Part shown: positions 44,210 through 55,523 of the stretch, piece by piece
How the letters are laid out: each line of letters opens with the position of its first letter
Numbering within the stretch: position 1 is the first letter of the stretch
NCBI RefSeq assembly: GCF_001423485.1
Contig: NZ_LMOD01000001.1
Coordinates: forward strand, 440,617-504,616
DNA length: 64,000 nucleotides
DNA from: Microbacterium sp. Leaf320
GTDB taxonomy: Bacteria; Actinomycetota; Actinomycetes; Actinomycetales; Microbacteriaceae
Direction of reading: 5' to 3'
Program-made: the position numbers and the translations under genes
The notes under the pieces: model-generated
Told to the model about the DNA's origin: nothing
The model's input: only the letters and a program-made list of their open reading frames with translations
The model's database searches: none

Positions 44210-45889
44210 ATGGCCGCCACCGCAGCGACCACCACGGCGGTCGCTGTCATCCGCGACTGGCGCGGTTGGCCCACCGTCACCCGGGCCCTGTGGCGACGGT
44301 CCCTGCGGTTCCGGACGCTGACGATCACGCTGCTGCTCACCTCGACCGCGATCCTGATCACCTGCGTGACAATGGCGCTCGTCATTCAGAACGACCTGTT
44401 CGAATCGCGCAAGAACGAGGCGCTGGAAGACGCGGCGCGTTCGGTGAATCAGGCGCAGACGACGCTCGATGCCACAGCCCTCGGTGATGACCCCGCAGCA
44501 CTGCGCGAGCTGTGGGACAGCGTGCAGGAAGACCTGGGACGCAACTCCACAGCGGAGGGGCTGGCCGGATTCCGGGTCGACGGCGGCGCGGCCGCCGTCT
44601 CCCTGAACGGCTTCACCGCGGGCCTCAGCGCCAACAGCATCAGCCCCGCCCTCCGGAACCGGGTGGTCAAGTTCGACGACTGGCAATCCTGGCAGTCCGC
44701 GTCGCTCGACGTCGACGGTAGGACGGTGCCAGGCGTCATCGTCGGACAGCAGCTGCAGGTGCCCGAAGCAGGCCCGTTCGAGGTGTACTTCGCATACGAC
44801 CTCGCCGATGCCGACAACACGCTCACCTTCGTGCAGCGGACGCTCTGGATCGCCGGCATCGGGCTCATCGCGATCGTCGCCGCGATCTCGTTCGTCGTGC
44901 TGCGCACCGTCTCGACCCCGATCGTCGAGGCCGCGGAGACCAGTGCCCGCCTGGCGTCGGGTGATCTCGCCGTGCGTATCGACGTGCACGGCGAAGACGA
45001 GATCGCCACGCTCGGGCGTTCCTTCAACGCCATGGCCGACAGCATCGAGTCCCAGATCAAGGAGCTCGGCGAACTCTCGCTCGTGCAGCAGCGGTTCGTC
45101 TCCGATGTCTCGCACGAGCTGAGGACGCCCCTCACCACCATCCGGCTCGCGGCCGACATGCTGAACGATCAGCGGGGCGAGTTCGACCCGACGACCGCAC
45201 GTACCACGGAGCTCCTGCACACTCAGGTGCAGCGGTTCGAGACGCTCCTGTCCGATCTGCTCGAGATCAGCCGTTACGACGCCGGGTCCGTGCAGCTCGA
45301 GCTCGAGGCGACGAGCCTCGCTCACCTCGCCGAGGACATCATCGAGCAGATGCAGCCGCTCGCCGACGGGCGGGGCAGCGAACTGCGCCTCGTCGCGCCC
45401 GGCGGATACTCTCCTGTCGACATGGATCCACGGCGGGTGAGGCGGGTGCTCCGCAACCTGATCGGAAACGCGATCGAGCATGGCGAGGGGCGCCCGATCA
45501 TCGTGACGGTGGACAGCAATCAGCACTCGGTGGCCGCGGGCGTCCGCGACTTCGGACTCGGGATGGACCCGGCGGATGCCGAGCGCGTGTTCGACCGGTT
45601 CTGGCGAGCCGACCCGTCGCGTCAGCGCACGATCGGAGGCACCGGTCTCGGGCTCTCCATCGCCCTCGGCGACGCGACCCTGCACGGGGGCACGCTCGGT
45701 GTGTGGTCGGAGCTCGGTGTCGGCACCAACTTCGTGCTCACCCTCCCGCGCCGAGGTGACGCCTCGGACGGGCCTTCGCCGATCCCTCTCGAGCCGCAGG
45801 AGTCGCTGGGCGAGATCGGCGATGCGACGCAGCCCATCCAGCTCGCCGATCTTCCGGCCGAGCTGTTCGACCGAGGGAGCCTCGAATGA
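44210..45889 (+). CDS. mtrB: Sensor histidine kinase MtrB
   Basis: The 559-residue kinase has helices at about 36-60 and 211-232 around an extracytoplasmic sensor domain, a HAMP (233-285), a HisKA with H302 in SHELRTPLTT, and a HATPase with the N box (NLIGNAIEHG) and the GTGLGLS ATP lid. It phosphorylates MtrA. Compared with kinases of many phyla it has a long cytoplasmic start. Its stop overlaps the lpqB start (ATGA). Confidence 0.97.
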   Translation: MAATAATTTAVAVIRDWRGWPTVTRALWRRSLRFRTLTITLLLTSTAILITCVTMALVIQNDLFESRKNEALEDAARSVNQAQTTLDATALGDDPAALRELWDSVQEDLGRNSTAEGLAGFRVDGGAAAVSLNGFTAGLSANSISPALRNRVVKFDDWQSWQSASLDVDGRTVPGVIVGQQLQVPEAGPFEVYFAYDLADADNTLTFVQRTLWIAGIGLIAIVAAISFVVLRTVSTPIVEAAETSARLASGDLAVRIDVHGEDEIATLGRSFNAMADSIESQIKELGELSLVQQRFVSDVSHELRTPLTTIRLAADMLNDQRGEFDPTTARTTELLHTQVQRFETLLSDLLEISRYDAGSVQLELEATSLAHLAEDIIEQMQPLADGRGSELRLVAPGGYSPVDMDPRRVRRVLRNLIGNAIEHGEGRPIIVTVDSNQHSVAAGVRDFGLGMDPADAERVFDRFWRADPSRQRTIGGTGLGLSIALGDATLHGGTLGVWSELGVGTNFVLTLPRRGDASDGPSPIPLEPQESLGEIGDATQPIQLADLPAELFDRGSLE

Positions 45890-47604
45890 TCTCGCGGACT
45901 CGACGCGCGCTGCGCGGGGTGGCCGTCGCCACGGCCGTGCTGCTCCTGTCGGCCTGCTCAGGGCTTCCGACGACGGGCGACGTGCAACCGGGGCTCGCGC
46001 TCGGAGCATCGCCCGAGGACCAGGATTTCCTCCCGCTCGCCTCCGGGCCCGCTGAGGGGGCAGGACCCGCGGCGATCGTCGAGGGCTTCATGGAGGCTGC
46101 GATCACGCCGGCCGACAACTGGGACACCGCACGCAAGTTCCTCACCCCGGATCTCGCATCGACCTGGCGCCCGAACACCGGGGTGTCTATCGACATCAGC
46201 GGCGCGACCCGCTCTTTCACCGCGAGCGTCGACGACGACGTGGATGCTCGAGACGGCGACTCGGCCGAGGTGAGGGTCAGATTCGACCAGGTGGCGAGCG
46301 TCGACGCGACCGGAGCCTACTCCGAGGCCTTCGGGGCATCGAACTCCGCGTTCGTCGTCGTGTTCGACGATGGGCAGTGGCGCATCGCGGAAGCTCCCGA
46401 TGGCGTCGTGATCGACGAGTCCCGGTTCTCCCGGGTCTACGACGATTACGCGCTGCAGTATTACGACCAGACCTGGGAGCGACTGGTGCCGGACGTACGG
46501 TGGTTCCCGCGACGCGCCACGGTCGCGACCACGATCGCGCAGTCGCTGATCGGCGGGGCGCCGAGCCCGTGGCTCGACCCGGCGGTCCAGAGTGCATTCC
46601 CGCAGGGTGTGCAGCTCGCGCGGGACGCCGTGCCGATCGATCCCGATCAGGTGGCCGACGTGGCGCTGAACCGCGCGGCGCTCGGGCTCGATGCGACGAC
46701 TCTCGCGCGCATGCGCACACAGCTGCAGGAGACCTTGAATGCCGCGGGGGTGCAGGTCGATCAGGTGCGCTTCAGCGTCGATGGACGCACGCTCGACGCC
46801 GGCGTCGTCAGGGTGACCGAGGACCCGGCCGACGCGGGCAGCCTCGTGTTGAAGGATGGGGAGTTCGGCGCGCTCGTCGGCAGCGAGATCACGCCGATCC
46901 CGGGGGTGTCCGAGGAGATCCTCGGAGTCACGCAGCCCATCAGTGCGATCGATGTCGCGATCGATGGCTCGCATGCAGCCGTGCTGCTCGCCGACGGGCA
47001 CGTGTACGTCACGGGCGAGGACGGGTTCAACGAGCTCGACGCCAGGGCGTCGCTGATCCGCCCGTCCATGGATCCGTACGACTACACGTGGTCCGTGCCG
47101 TCGAACGCGCCGTCGGCGCTCCAGGCGATCGGCAGCGACGTGTCTCCGCATTCGATCGCGGGTGCATGGCCGGATGCATCGTCCGTCTCCGCAGTGCGCG
47201 TCTCGGCCGACGGCGCTCGCATCGCAGCGGTCGTCGTCATCGGAGGCGAGCGCTGGGTGGTCGTGTCCGCGATCGTCAGAGACGAGGCGGGGGTGCCGAC
47301 CGAGCTCGGTCCCGCGGAACCTCTGACGCAGCTCGACGGCGGCGTCAGCGGGCTCGTCTGGCTGGGCGCCGACCGTCTCGGCCTGCTGACGGACCCCGAT
47401 GATCGGATGGTCCTCACGCAGATCGTGGGAGGGCCCGGTGCATCCGAGGTCGCCCCGACCGGGGCCGTGTCGATCGCGGGATCCCGTGCTCCGGCGGGGG
47501 TGCGAGTGCTCAGCGCCGACGGCGGGGTGTTCGCGCGGAGCGGCTCCGCGTGGAGCGAGTCGATCGACGGGGTCACGCTGCTGGCGACCCGGGCGGGGCA
47601 CTGA
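45886..47604 (+). CDS. lpqB: Lipoprotein LpqB, MtrB partner
   Basis: The 572-residue protein has a lipoprotein signal ending LLSAC, with C24 as the lipidated residue. It continues with a GerMN-like domain (about 180-300) and a beta-propeller-like C-terminal part. In mycobacteria LpqB binds the outside of MtrB and tunes its activity. The ATG overlaps the mtrB stop. It is the last gene of the mtrAB-lpqB operon, and an 18-base tandem repeat follows it. Confidence 0.95.
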   Translation: MISRTRRALRGVAVATAVLLLSACSGLPTTGDVQPGLALGASPEDQDFLPLASGPAEGAGPAAIVEGFMEAAITPADNWDTARKFLTPDLASTWRPNTGVSIDISGATRSFTASVDDDVDARDGDSAEVRVRFDQVASVDATGAYSEAFGASNSAFVVVFDDGQWRIAEAPDGVVIDESRFSRVYDDYALQYYDQTWERLVPDVRWFPRRATVATTIAQSLIGGAPSPWLDPAVQSAFPQGVQLARDAVPIDPDQVADVALNRAALGLDATTLARMRTQLQETLNAAGVQVDQVRFSVDGRTLDAGVVRVTEDPADAGSLVLKDGEFGALVGSEITPIPGVSEEILGVTQPISAIDVAIDGSHAAVLLADGHVYVTGEDGFNELDARASLIRPSMDPYDYTWSVPSNAPSALQAIGSDVSPHSIAGAWPDASSVSAVRVSADGARIAAVVVIGGERWVVVSAIVRDEAGVPTELGPAEPLTQLDGGVSGLVWLGADRLGLLTDPDDRMVLTQIVGGPGASEVAPTGAVSIAGSRAPAGVRVLSADGGVFARSGSAWSESIDGVTLLATRAGH

Positions 47605-47613
47605 GCCTTCCGT

Positions 47614-47655
47614 ACGGTCCATCTCTTCTGCACGGTCCATCTCTTCTGCACTGTC
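47614..47655. repeat. 18-base tandem repeat after lpqB
   Basis: ACGGTCCATCTCTTCTGC occurs at 47614-47631 and again at 47632-47649 without a change, followed by a broken third copy (ACTGTCC). It lies in the 136-base gap between lpqB and the ComF gene. Confidence 0.85.
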
Positions 47656-47740
47656 CGCCGAAGTAGGCGGATGCTGACAGCGTCCGGGCCGCAGCGCGGT
47701 GGAGGACTCTGCAGCGTCCGTGTGTCGACAGGATCGACGG

Positions 47741-48427
47741 ATGTTCTCGCTCGTTTCCTTCCACGGCGTCGGCGCGGAGTTGCTGGCCCTCCTGCTCGCG
47801 GCGACGTGTGCGGGCTGCGACGAGCCGGAGACGATGCTGTGCACGTCGTGCCGTGAGGCGATCCGGCCGGCACAGCGAGAGTGGATCTCGCCCGGCGGCC
47901 TGCGTGTGCAGGTCGCGATGGCTTTCGAGTCCGTCGCAGCCAGATGCATCCGCCGGGTGAAGGACGACGGCGAGACGATGCTCGCCCGTCCGCTGGGGGA
48001 GTCGCTCGGTGTGGTGCTGCGCGGAGTGCTGGCGGATTCGCCGCGCGAGTCCGTCATCGTGGTGCCCGTGCCGACGATGCGTGGCGCCTACCGAAGGCGT
48101 GGCTACCGGGTGCCCGACCTCCTGATCCGGCGGGCCGGAGCCGTACCTCGCAGGTTGCTGAGCACGCGCGGTCGGCGCACGGATCAGCGGGGGCTCGACG
48201 TCGCTGACAGGGCGAAGAACGTTCGAGGCACCATGCACGTGCGGCGGGCGGGTCACGGGCGAGCCGTCGTGCTCGTCGACGACGTCGTCACCACGGGGGC
48301 GACCTTCGACGAGGCCGCGCGTGCGCTCCGGGACGCCGGCTACGACGTCGTCGCGGCGGTCGCTCTGGCCGCCACGCCACGTCACAGCGAACGGAACGCG
48401 AACGCATCGGGGACACGCAGGAAATGA
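47741..48427 (+). CDS. ComF family phosphoribosyltransferase-like protein
   Basis: The 228-residue protein has an N-terminal zinc-finger-like part with CAGC and CTSC pairs (about residues 25-43) and a type I PRTase fold with the PRPP loop VVLVDDVVTTGATFDEA (about 178-194). ComF relatives take part in DNA uptake in naturally competent bacteria, and in actinobacteria the gene follows lpqB regardless of competence, so uptake is not implied. ATG at 47741 was chosen; GTG at 47699 is an alternative with 14 more residues. Confidence 0.87.
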   Translation: MFSLVSFHGVGAELLALLLAATCAGCDEPETMLCTSCREAIRPAQREWISPGGLRVQVAMAFESVAARCIRRVKDDGETMLARPLGESLGVVLRGVLADSPRESVIVVPVPTMRGAYRRRGYRVPDLLIRRAGAVPRRLLSTRGRRTDQRGLDVADRAKNVRGTMHVRRAGHGRAVVLVDDVVTTGATFDEAARALRDAGYDVVAAVALAATPRHSERNANASGTRRK

Positions 48428-48430
48428 CCC

Positions 48431-48459
48431 GTGACATCCGACGTCAGGCGGACTACCGT
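48431..48459 (+). promoter_or_regulatory. promoter of the HPF gene
   Basis: GTGACA (48431-48436) and TACCGT (48454-48459) are 17 bases apart. Transcription would begin near 48466, giving a leader of about 56 bases with AAGGAGG at 48510-48516. Confidence 0.55.
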
Positions 48460-48521
48460 TGGGGGTCACAAGGCGACCACGGTCCGCCCTTGGCCGGGAG
48501 GACCGGGACAAGGAGGCAGCA

Positions 48522-49178
48522 ATGGAAACGAGCATCGTTGGCGTCGGGGTGGGTATCACCGACCGATTCCGCACCGTTGTCGAGGAGAAGATCGCCAAGA
48601 TCCAGACGTTCGCGTCGCGGGCGCAACGTCTGGATGTCAAGGTCACCCATCGGGTGTATCGAAACGGGCATGTGCCTGATGAGACGGTCGAGCTGACACT
48701 GGTCAGCAAGGGGCCGGTCGTCCGGGCAGAGGCCACCGACGGCGACAAGTTCGTCGCCCTCGACCTCGCGGTCGACAAGATGGCCGAGCAGCTGCGCCGG
48801 GCCAAGGAGAAGCGAGTCGACGGCCGACAGCATCCACGCGGGGCGCACTTCGAGAAGGAAAGCGGAGCGCTGGAGGGCATCGACGTCCAGCCGGCCTCCG
48901 TCGACGTGCTTCGCGCAGTCGCGACGGGCGCAGTGCCCATCCAGAACCACGAGGACGAGGTCTACTCGCCCGTCGTCATCCGCACCAAGAACTTCGGTGC
49001 CGAGTGGATGACCGTCGAAGAGGCGGTCGACCGGATGGAACTCGTCGGACACGACTTCTTCCTGTTCGTCGACGTGCGCACCGACCACCCGAGCGTCGTC
49101 TACCGGCGCAAGGGCTGGGACTACGGAGTGATCGCTCTCGAGACGGCGGCGCCGCCGTCCGAGGCCCTCGCCTCCTGA
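48522..49178 (+). CDS. hpf: Ribosome hibernation promoting factor, long form
   Basis: The 218-residue protein has the N-terminal RaiA-type RNA-binding domain (about 1-100) and the C-terminal dimerisation domain (about 155-205, VEEAVDRMELVGHDFFLF and YRRKGWDYGVI), joined by a charged linker. The long form produces 100S ribosome dimers in stationary phase. AAGGAGG six bases before the ATG at 48522 gives a strong translation start. A near-consensus promoter and a strong shared terminator frame the gene. Confidence 0.96.
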   Translation: METSIVGVGVGITDRFRTVVEEKIAKIQTFASRAQRLDVKVTHRVYRNGHVPDETVELTLVSKGPVVRAEATDGDKFVALDLAVDKMAEQLRRAKEKRVDGRQHPRGAHFEKESGALEGIDVQPASVDVLRAVATGAVPIQNHEDEVYSPVVIRTKNFGAEWMTVEEAVDRMELVGHDFFLFVDVRTDHPSVVYRRKGWDYGVIALETAAPPSEALAS

Positions 49179-49191
49179 GACTGACATGCAC

Positions 49192-49223
49192 AACGGCCCG
49201 GCTCCTGAAGGAGCCGGGCCGTT
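49192..49223 (+). terminator. strong bidirectional stem-loop, hpf / coiled-coil gene
   Basis: AACGGCCCGGCTCC (49192-49205) pairs perfectly over 14 bases with 49210-49223 around a TGAA loop, in the gap between convergent genes. Confidence 0.85.
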
Positions 49224-49244
49224 CTCGCGTCTGCGCCGTGCGCG

Positions 49245-50585
49245 TCAGTCGAAGATGCCGTCCAGGATGCTGCCGATCACAAGGCCGCCGAGGATGCCTG
49301 AGGCGATGTCGCCACCGCCGCCTCGTCGGCCGCCACCGCTCCAGCCGCCGCCACCCCACCCGTCGCCTCCGCCTCCCCAGCCCTGATCCTGTGGGCGGGA
49401 CGAGTCGATGTCGCGCTGCGCGAGCTGGAGTGCCTCAGCGGCGAGGTGCGCGACGCGTCGGGCGCTCGCGAGTGCCTCGTCGCGGGTTTCCTCGGCGGGC
49501 AGCAGGTCGGAGAGGTCCACGCGAAGACGCTCGGCCTCGGCGAGGCGCGTGCGGGCGTCCGCGCCGATCCAACCGCGATGCCCGGCGATGAGCCCGCGGG
49601 CTACACCCAGCTGGCGGTCTGCGTCGTCGATGGCATGCTGCACCTGTTGGACACTGGGAAGCGGGTGCTCTGCGCGGTGCCGCGCTGTGGCGATCGCATC
49701 GTCGAGGGCGGTGTTCGCCTCGCGGAGCTGCGACAGCTCGGCGAACGGGTCGCCGGGGGAGCCCGCGGGGGAGAGGGCGCTGAGAGCGTCCTGCAGGGCG
49801 GTCACGGCCGTGGCGACGGCGGGGGTCTGCGGCGCTGTGCGTGCGGCGATCAGATCGCTGCGTGAGTCGGCGACGACCTCGGCGAGTGTCGACTCCGCAC
49901 GCAGCGCCTCGATCTCGAAGTCCTCGACCGCGTCGAGCAGGGCGGACGCGCGCCGAGTCGCTTCGGTCGCCGTCTCGAGGGCGAGGTTGGCCTCCTCGTT
50001 CTGCTTGGCCGCACGGCGTCGCTCGGAGACCGCGGCGCCGTGTGTGGCGAAGGCGATGAGCTGCTCAGCTTCGGCAGCGCTGGCGGTGATCTGATGCATC
50101 GCCGAGTCCGCGTAGCGTGCGGAGAGACGGGCGACCGTCTCGTTCGTGTGCGGGATGCGCGAGCTCAGCTCGGCGGCGTCCTTGCGCACCTGGGCGATGA
50201 CCTCCGGCGCACGGCGGACCTTCGCGACGGAGGCGGCGAGGTCGGTCGTCTTCTCGTCGAGCAGATCCTGCGCCCAGTCGCAGAGCTGGACGATGCGTGC
50301 GTTGCGGGTACGCAGCTCTTCCGCGGTGTCGGGGATCTCGTCGTGATTGAGCTGGTGCATCTGGAACGCCTCGCGCAGATGCGTGCGCACCGCGCTCAGC
50401 GCCTTCTTCAGGTCTCCGGTGAGCTGCCCTCCGAGCTCGGCCTCAGCGAACGCCAGCTCATCGGAGGTGCTTCGGATCCGCTCGTCGGCTGCGACGAGCG
50501 CCTGCTCGGCACGGCGCGCCAGATCGGCATCCTGTGCGGCCAGTTCTTCCTGCTCGCGCTTGCGTCTGCCCCATATTCCAGCCAT
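49245..50585 (-). CDS. Coiled-coil protein with Gly-rich C-terminus
   Basis: The 446-residue protein is mostly helical, with coiled coils over about 15-250 and 300-375, a Gly/Trp-rich segment (about 395-425) and a short hydrophobic end (IASGILGGLVIGSILDGIFD). It resembles the C-terminal part of actinobacterial TPM-domain (Rv2345-type) proteins but lacks the TPM domain and signal peptide. Function unknown; membrane association through the glycine-rich end is possible. TAGGAT (50593-50598) ends 7 bases before the ATG at 50585, implying a leaderless message. Confidence 0.78.
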   Translation of the reverse strand: MAGIWGRRKREQEELAAQDADLARRAEQALVAADERIRSTSDELAFAEAELGGQLTGDLKKALSAVRTHLREAFQMHQLNHDEIPDTAEELRTRNARIVQLCDWAQDLLDEKTTDLAASVAKVRRAPEVIAQVRKDAAELSSRIPHTNETVARLSARYADSAMHQITASAAEAEQLIAFATHGAAVSERRRAAKQNEEANLALETATEATRRASALLDAVEDFEIEALRAESTLAEVVADSRSDLIAARTAPQTPAVATAVTALQDALSALSPAGSPGDPFAELSQLREANTALDDAIATARHRAEHPLPSVQQVQHAIDDADRQLGVARGLIAGHRGWIGADARTRLAEAERLRVDLSDLLPAEETRDEALASARRVAHLAAEALQLAQRDIDSSRPQDQGWGGGGDGWGGGGWSGGGRRGGGGDIASGILGGLVIGSILDGIFD

Positions 50586-50592
50586 AGGACTG

Positions 50593-50598
50593 ATCCTA
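50593..50598 (-). promoter_or_regulatory. -10 of the coiled-coil gene (leaderless)
   Basis: TAGGAT on the minus strand ends 7 bases before the ATG at 50585. Confidence 0.5.
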
Positions 50599-50648
50599 GT
50601 TTCCCGAACGAGAGCGCTGGCTGTGCATCCGCTCCAGGCGAACGTCGA

Positions 50649-51251
50649 TCAGACGAGGGCGGCGACGGATGGACGCGCCGGTCGACCGCGTTTGGGGCGG
50701 TCGGATGTCAGTTCGAGCGCGAGCGCGTGCTCAGGATGCTCGGCGAGCCGATCGCGCACGTGATCGAGCCAGCGCAGCTCGGCATCGGCCGCGAAGATCA
50801 TCGAATCGACGACGAGTGACCAGGCGAGGCCTTCAGGTGTGTCGTCCTCCCGTGAATCTCTGACATCGCGGAGCGTCCCGAGATGACGTCGAGAGGCCAC
50901 GCGCTGAGTTGCGATCACGTCCGTGGCATCCGCCCCGGGAAGCGTCGCCGCGACGGCCAGCTTGATCGCGAGCTCGTCCCTGGTCGCCAGACCCCGCTCC
51001 ACGGGTGCCGCGAGCCAGCGGTCGACCTCTGTCATCCCGGCCTCGGTGATCTCCCAGTAGACGTGTCCCTGTGCATCAGCGTCGCCACGGTCCACGAGCC
51101 CGTCGCGTTCGAGACGCTCGAGCGTGTTGTAGATCTGTCCGACGTTGAGCGGCCAGACGGACCCCGTGCGCCGATCGAACTCATGCCGCAGCTGATAGCC
51201 GTAACACGGCCCCTGAGCGAGGATCGCGAGCAGGCTCTGGCGTACCGACAT
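50649..51251 (-). CDS. PadR-family transcriptional regulator
   Basis: The 200-residue protein has the PadR winged helix (about 1-80: [20 protein letters not shown] and [19 protein letters not shown]) and the C-terminal helical effector and dimerisation domain. PadR proteins repress efflux or detoxification genes and often themselves. The ATG at 51251 follows GGAGG at a good distance. It is divergent from secA; the two AT-rich patches upstream (51248-51257 and 51276-51287) may be operator sites. No transporter gene lies next to it to suggest a target. Confidence 0.9.
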   Translation of the reverse strand: MSVRQSLLAILAQGPCYGYQLRHEFDRRTGSVWPLNVGQIYNTLERLERDGLVDRGDADAQGHVYWEITEAGMTEVDRWLAAPVERGLATRDELAIKLAVAATLPGADATDVIATQRVASRRHLGTLRDVRDSREDDTPEGLAWSLVVDSMIFAADAELRWLDHVRDRLAEHPEHALALELTSDRPKRGRPARPSVAALV

Positions 51252-51287
51252 GTATACCTCCGTGTGTCGTGGATCAATATATACATA
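51248..51287 (-). promoter_or_regulatory. promoter and possible PadR operator
   Basis: ACATGTATAC (51248-51257) and AATATATACATA (51276-51287) form two AT-rich, partly palindromic patches before the padR start. TATATT (minus, 51276-51281) can serve as -10 with a leader of about 18 bases, so a bound PadR would block its own promoter. Confidence 0.4.
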
Positions 51288-51415
51288 CTCGGAAACACGA
51301 AGCAGGTGCGCCATGCAGACGACGTGCAGGTCACGGACAGGTAACATGGCAAAGTATGCCTGGCATGCGCCCGACCAGCGGCGCCGCCGGAACCATCGAC
51401 AGGGAGATGACATCT

Positions 51416-54226
<2,811 letters not shown>

Positions 54227-54239
54227 GCGCGACGCGTCG

Positions 54240-54273
54240 AGAGGGGCCGGATCCGAGTGGATCCGGCCCCTCT
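54240..54273 (+). terminator. secA terminator
   Basis: AGAGGGGCCGGATCC (54240-54254) pairs perfectly with 54259-54273 around GAGT and is followed by TTCTGTC. It lies 14 bases past the secA stop. Confidence 0.88.
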
Positions 54274-54284
54274 TTCTGTCGCTG

Positions 54285-54290
54285 TAGGCT
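54285..54290 (+). promoter_or_regulatory. -10 of the aminotransferase gene (leaderless)
   Basis: TAGGCT lies directly after the secA terminator and ends 6 bases before the ATG at 54297. Confidence 0.5.
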
Positions 54291-54296
54291 TGCGCA

Positions 54297-55523
54297 ATGA
54301 GACCAACGCGCCACTTCGACCAGTCGTCGAAGCTCAAGAACGTCCTGTACGAGATCCGTGGAAACACGCTCGTCGAGGCGGCGCGGCTCGAGGCAGAAGG
54401 CCACCGGATCCTCAAGCTCAACACGGGGAACCCCGCGATCTTCGGGTTCGAGGCGCCCCACCAGATCGTGCACGACATGCTCGCCGCGCTCCCCACGGCA
54501 CACGGGTACAGCGACAGCAAAGGAATCATCTCCGCTCGTCGTGCCGTCGTCAGCAGGTACGAGGAGATCGAGGGATTCCCGCGCTTCGACCCCGAGGACG
54601 TCTTTCTCGGAAACGGGGTGTCCGAGCTCATCACCATGACGATGCAGGCGCTTCTCGACGAGGGCGACGAAGTGCTGATCCCCGCACCCGACTACCCGCT
54701 GTGGACGGCCATGACGAGCCTCGCCGACGGCACCCCCGTGCATTACCTGTGCGATGAGGACAACGGCTGGCAGCCCGATCTCGAAGACATCCGCTCGAAG
54801 ATCACCCCGCGAACCAAGGCGCTCGTGATCATCAACCCCAACAACCCGACGGGTGTCGTGTACTCACGCGACGTGCTGGAGGGGATGGTGCAGATCGCGC
54901 GTGAGAACCAGCTGCTGCTTCTCTCGGATGAGATCTACGACCGGATCCTGTTCGACGGCGCCGTGCACATCCCGACGGCGACACTGGCCCCCGACCTGCT
55001 GTGCTTGACCTTCAACGGGCTCTCGAAGACCTATCGCGTCGCCGGATACCGTTCCGGTTGGCTCGTGATCACCGGGCCGCAGTCGCACGCGAAGGGGTTC
55101 CTCGAGGGGATCAATCTTCTCGCCTCGACTCGTCTGTGCCCCAATGTGCCTGCGCAGTACGCCGTGCAGGCAGCGCTCGGCGGCGTGCAGTCGATCGACT
55201 CGCTCATCGCCCCGACCGGTCGTCTGCATGAACAGCGCGACATCGCCTGGGAAGGGCTCGAGTCGATTCCCGGCGTGTCCTGCGTCAAACCGGAGGGCGC
55301 GCTCTACGCGTTCCCTCGTCTCGATCCGAACGTGCACGAGATCAGGGACGACGCGAAGCTCGTCTACGACCTGCTCGTCTCGGAGCACATCCTCTTGGTG
55401 CAGGGGACGGGGTTCAACTGGCCGACCCCCGATCACCTCAGACTCGTCACCCTTCCCGAGCCGCGCGTGCTCGCAGAAGCCGTCGAGCGCCTCGGGAACT
55501 TCCTCTCGAGCTATCGGCAGTAG
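54297..55523 (+). CDS. Class I/II PLP-dependent aminotransferase, alanine aminotransferase-like
   Basis: The 408-residue fold-type I enzyme has INPNNPTGVVY (about 179-189), the PLP lysine K244 in GLSKTYRVAGYRSGW, and the N-terminal LNTGNPAIFGFEAP. Sequence style matches bacterial AlaA-type alanine/valine transaminases that make alanine from pyruvate and glutamate, but substrate is not certain. Its last 77 bases overlap the 3' end of the convergent CpaE-like gene. Terminator and -10 element upstream show it is a separate unit from secA. Confidence 0.9.
   Translation: MRPTRHFDQSSKLKNVLYEIRGNTLVEAARLEAEGHRILKLNTGNPAIFGFEAPHQIVHDMLAALPTAHGYSDSKGIISARRAVVSRYEEIEGFPRFDPEDVFLGNGVSELITMTMQALLDEGDEVLIPAPDYPLWTAMTSLADGTPVHYLCDEDNGWQPDLEDIRSKITPRTKALVIINPNNPTGVVYSRDVLEGMVQIARENQLLLLSDEIYDRILFDGAVHIPTATLAPDLLCLTFNGLSKTYRVAGYRSGWLVITGPQSHAKGFLEGINLLASTRLCPNVPAQYAVQAALGGVQSIDSLIAPTGRLHEQRDIAWEGLESIPGVSCVKPEGALYAFPRLDPNVHEIRDDAKLVYDLLVSEHILLVQGTGFNWPTPDHLRLVTLPEPRVLAEAVERLGNFLSSYRQ

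Noticed and set aside
45958..48057. Long minus-strand frames opposite mtrB, lpqB and the ComF gene
   Set aside because: They lie antisense to clear, conserved genes, have Arg-rich shadow composition and no start signals.
47741..48427. A natural competence locus
   Set aside because: ComF proteins follow lpqB in many actinobacteria; no ComE or ComG genes are nearby.
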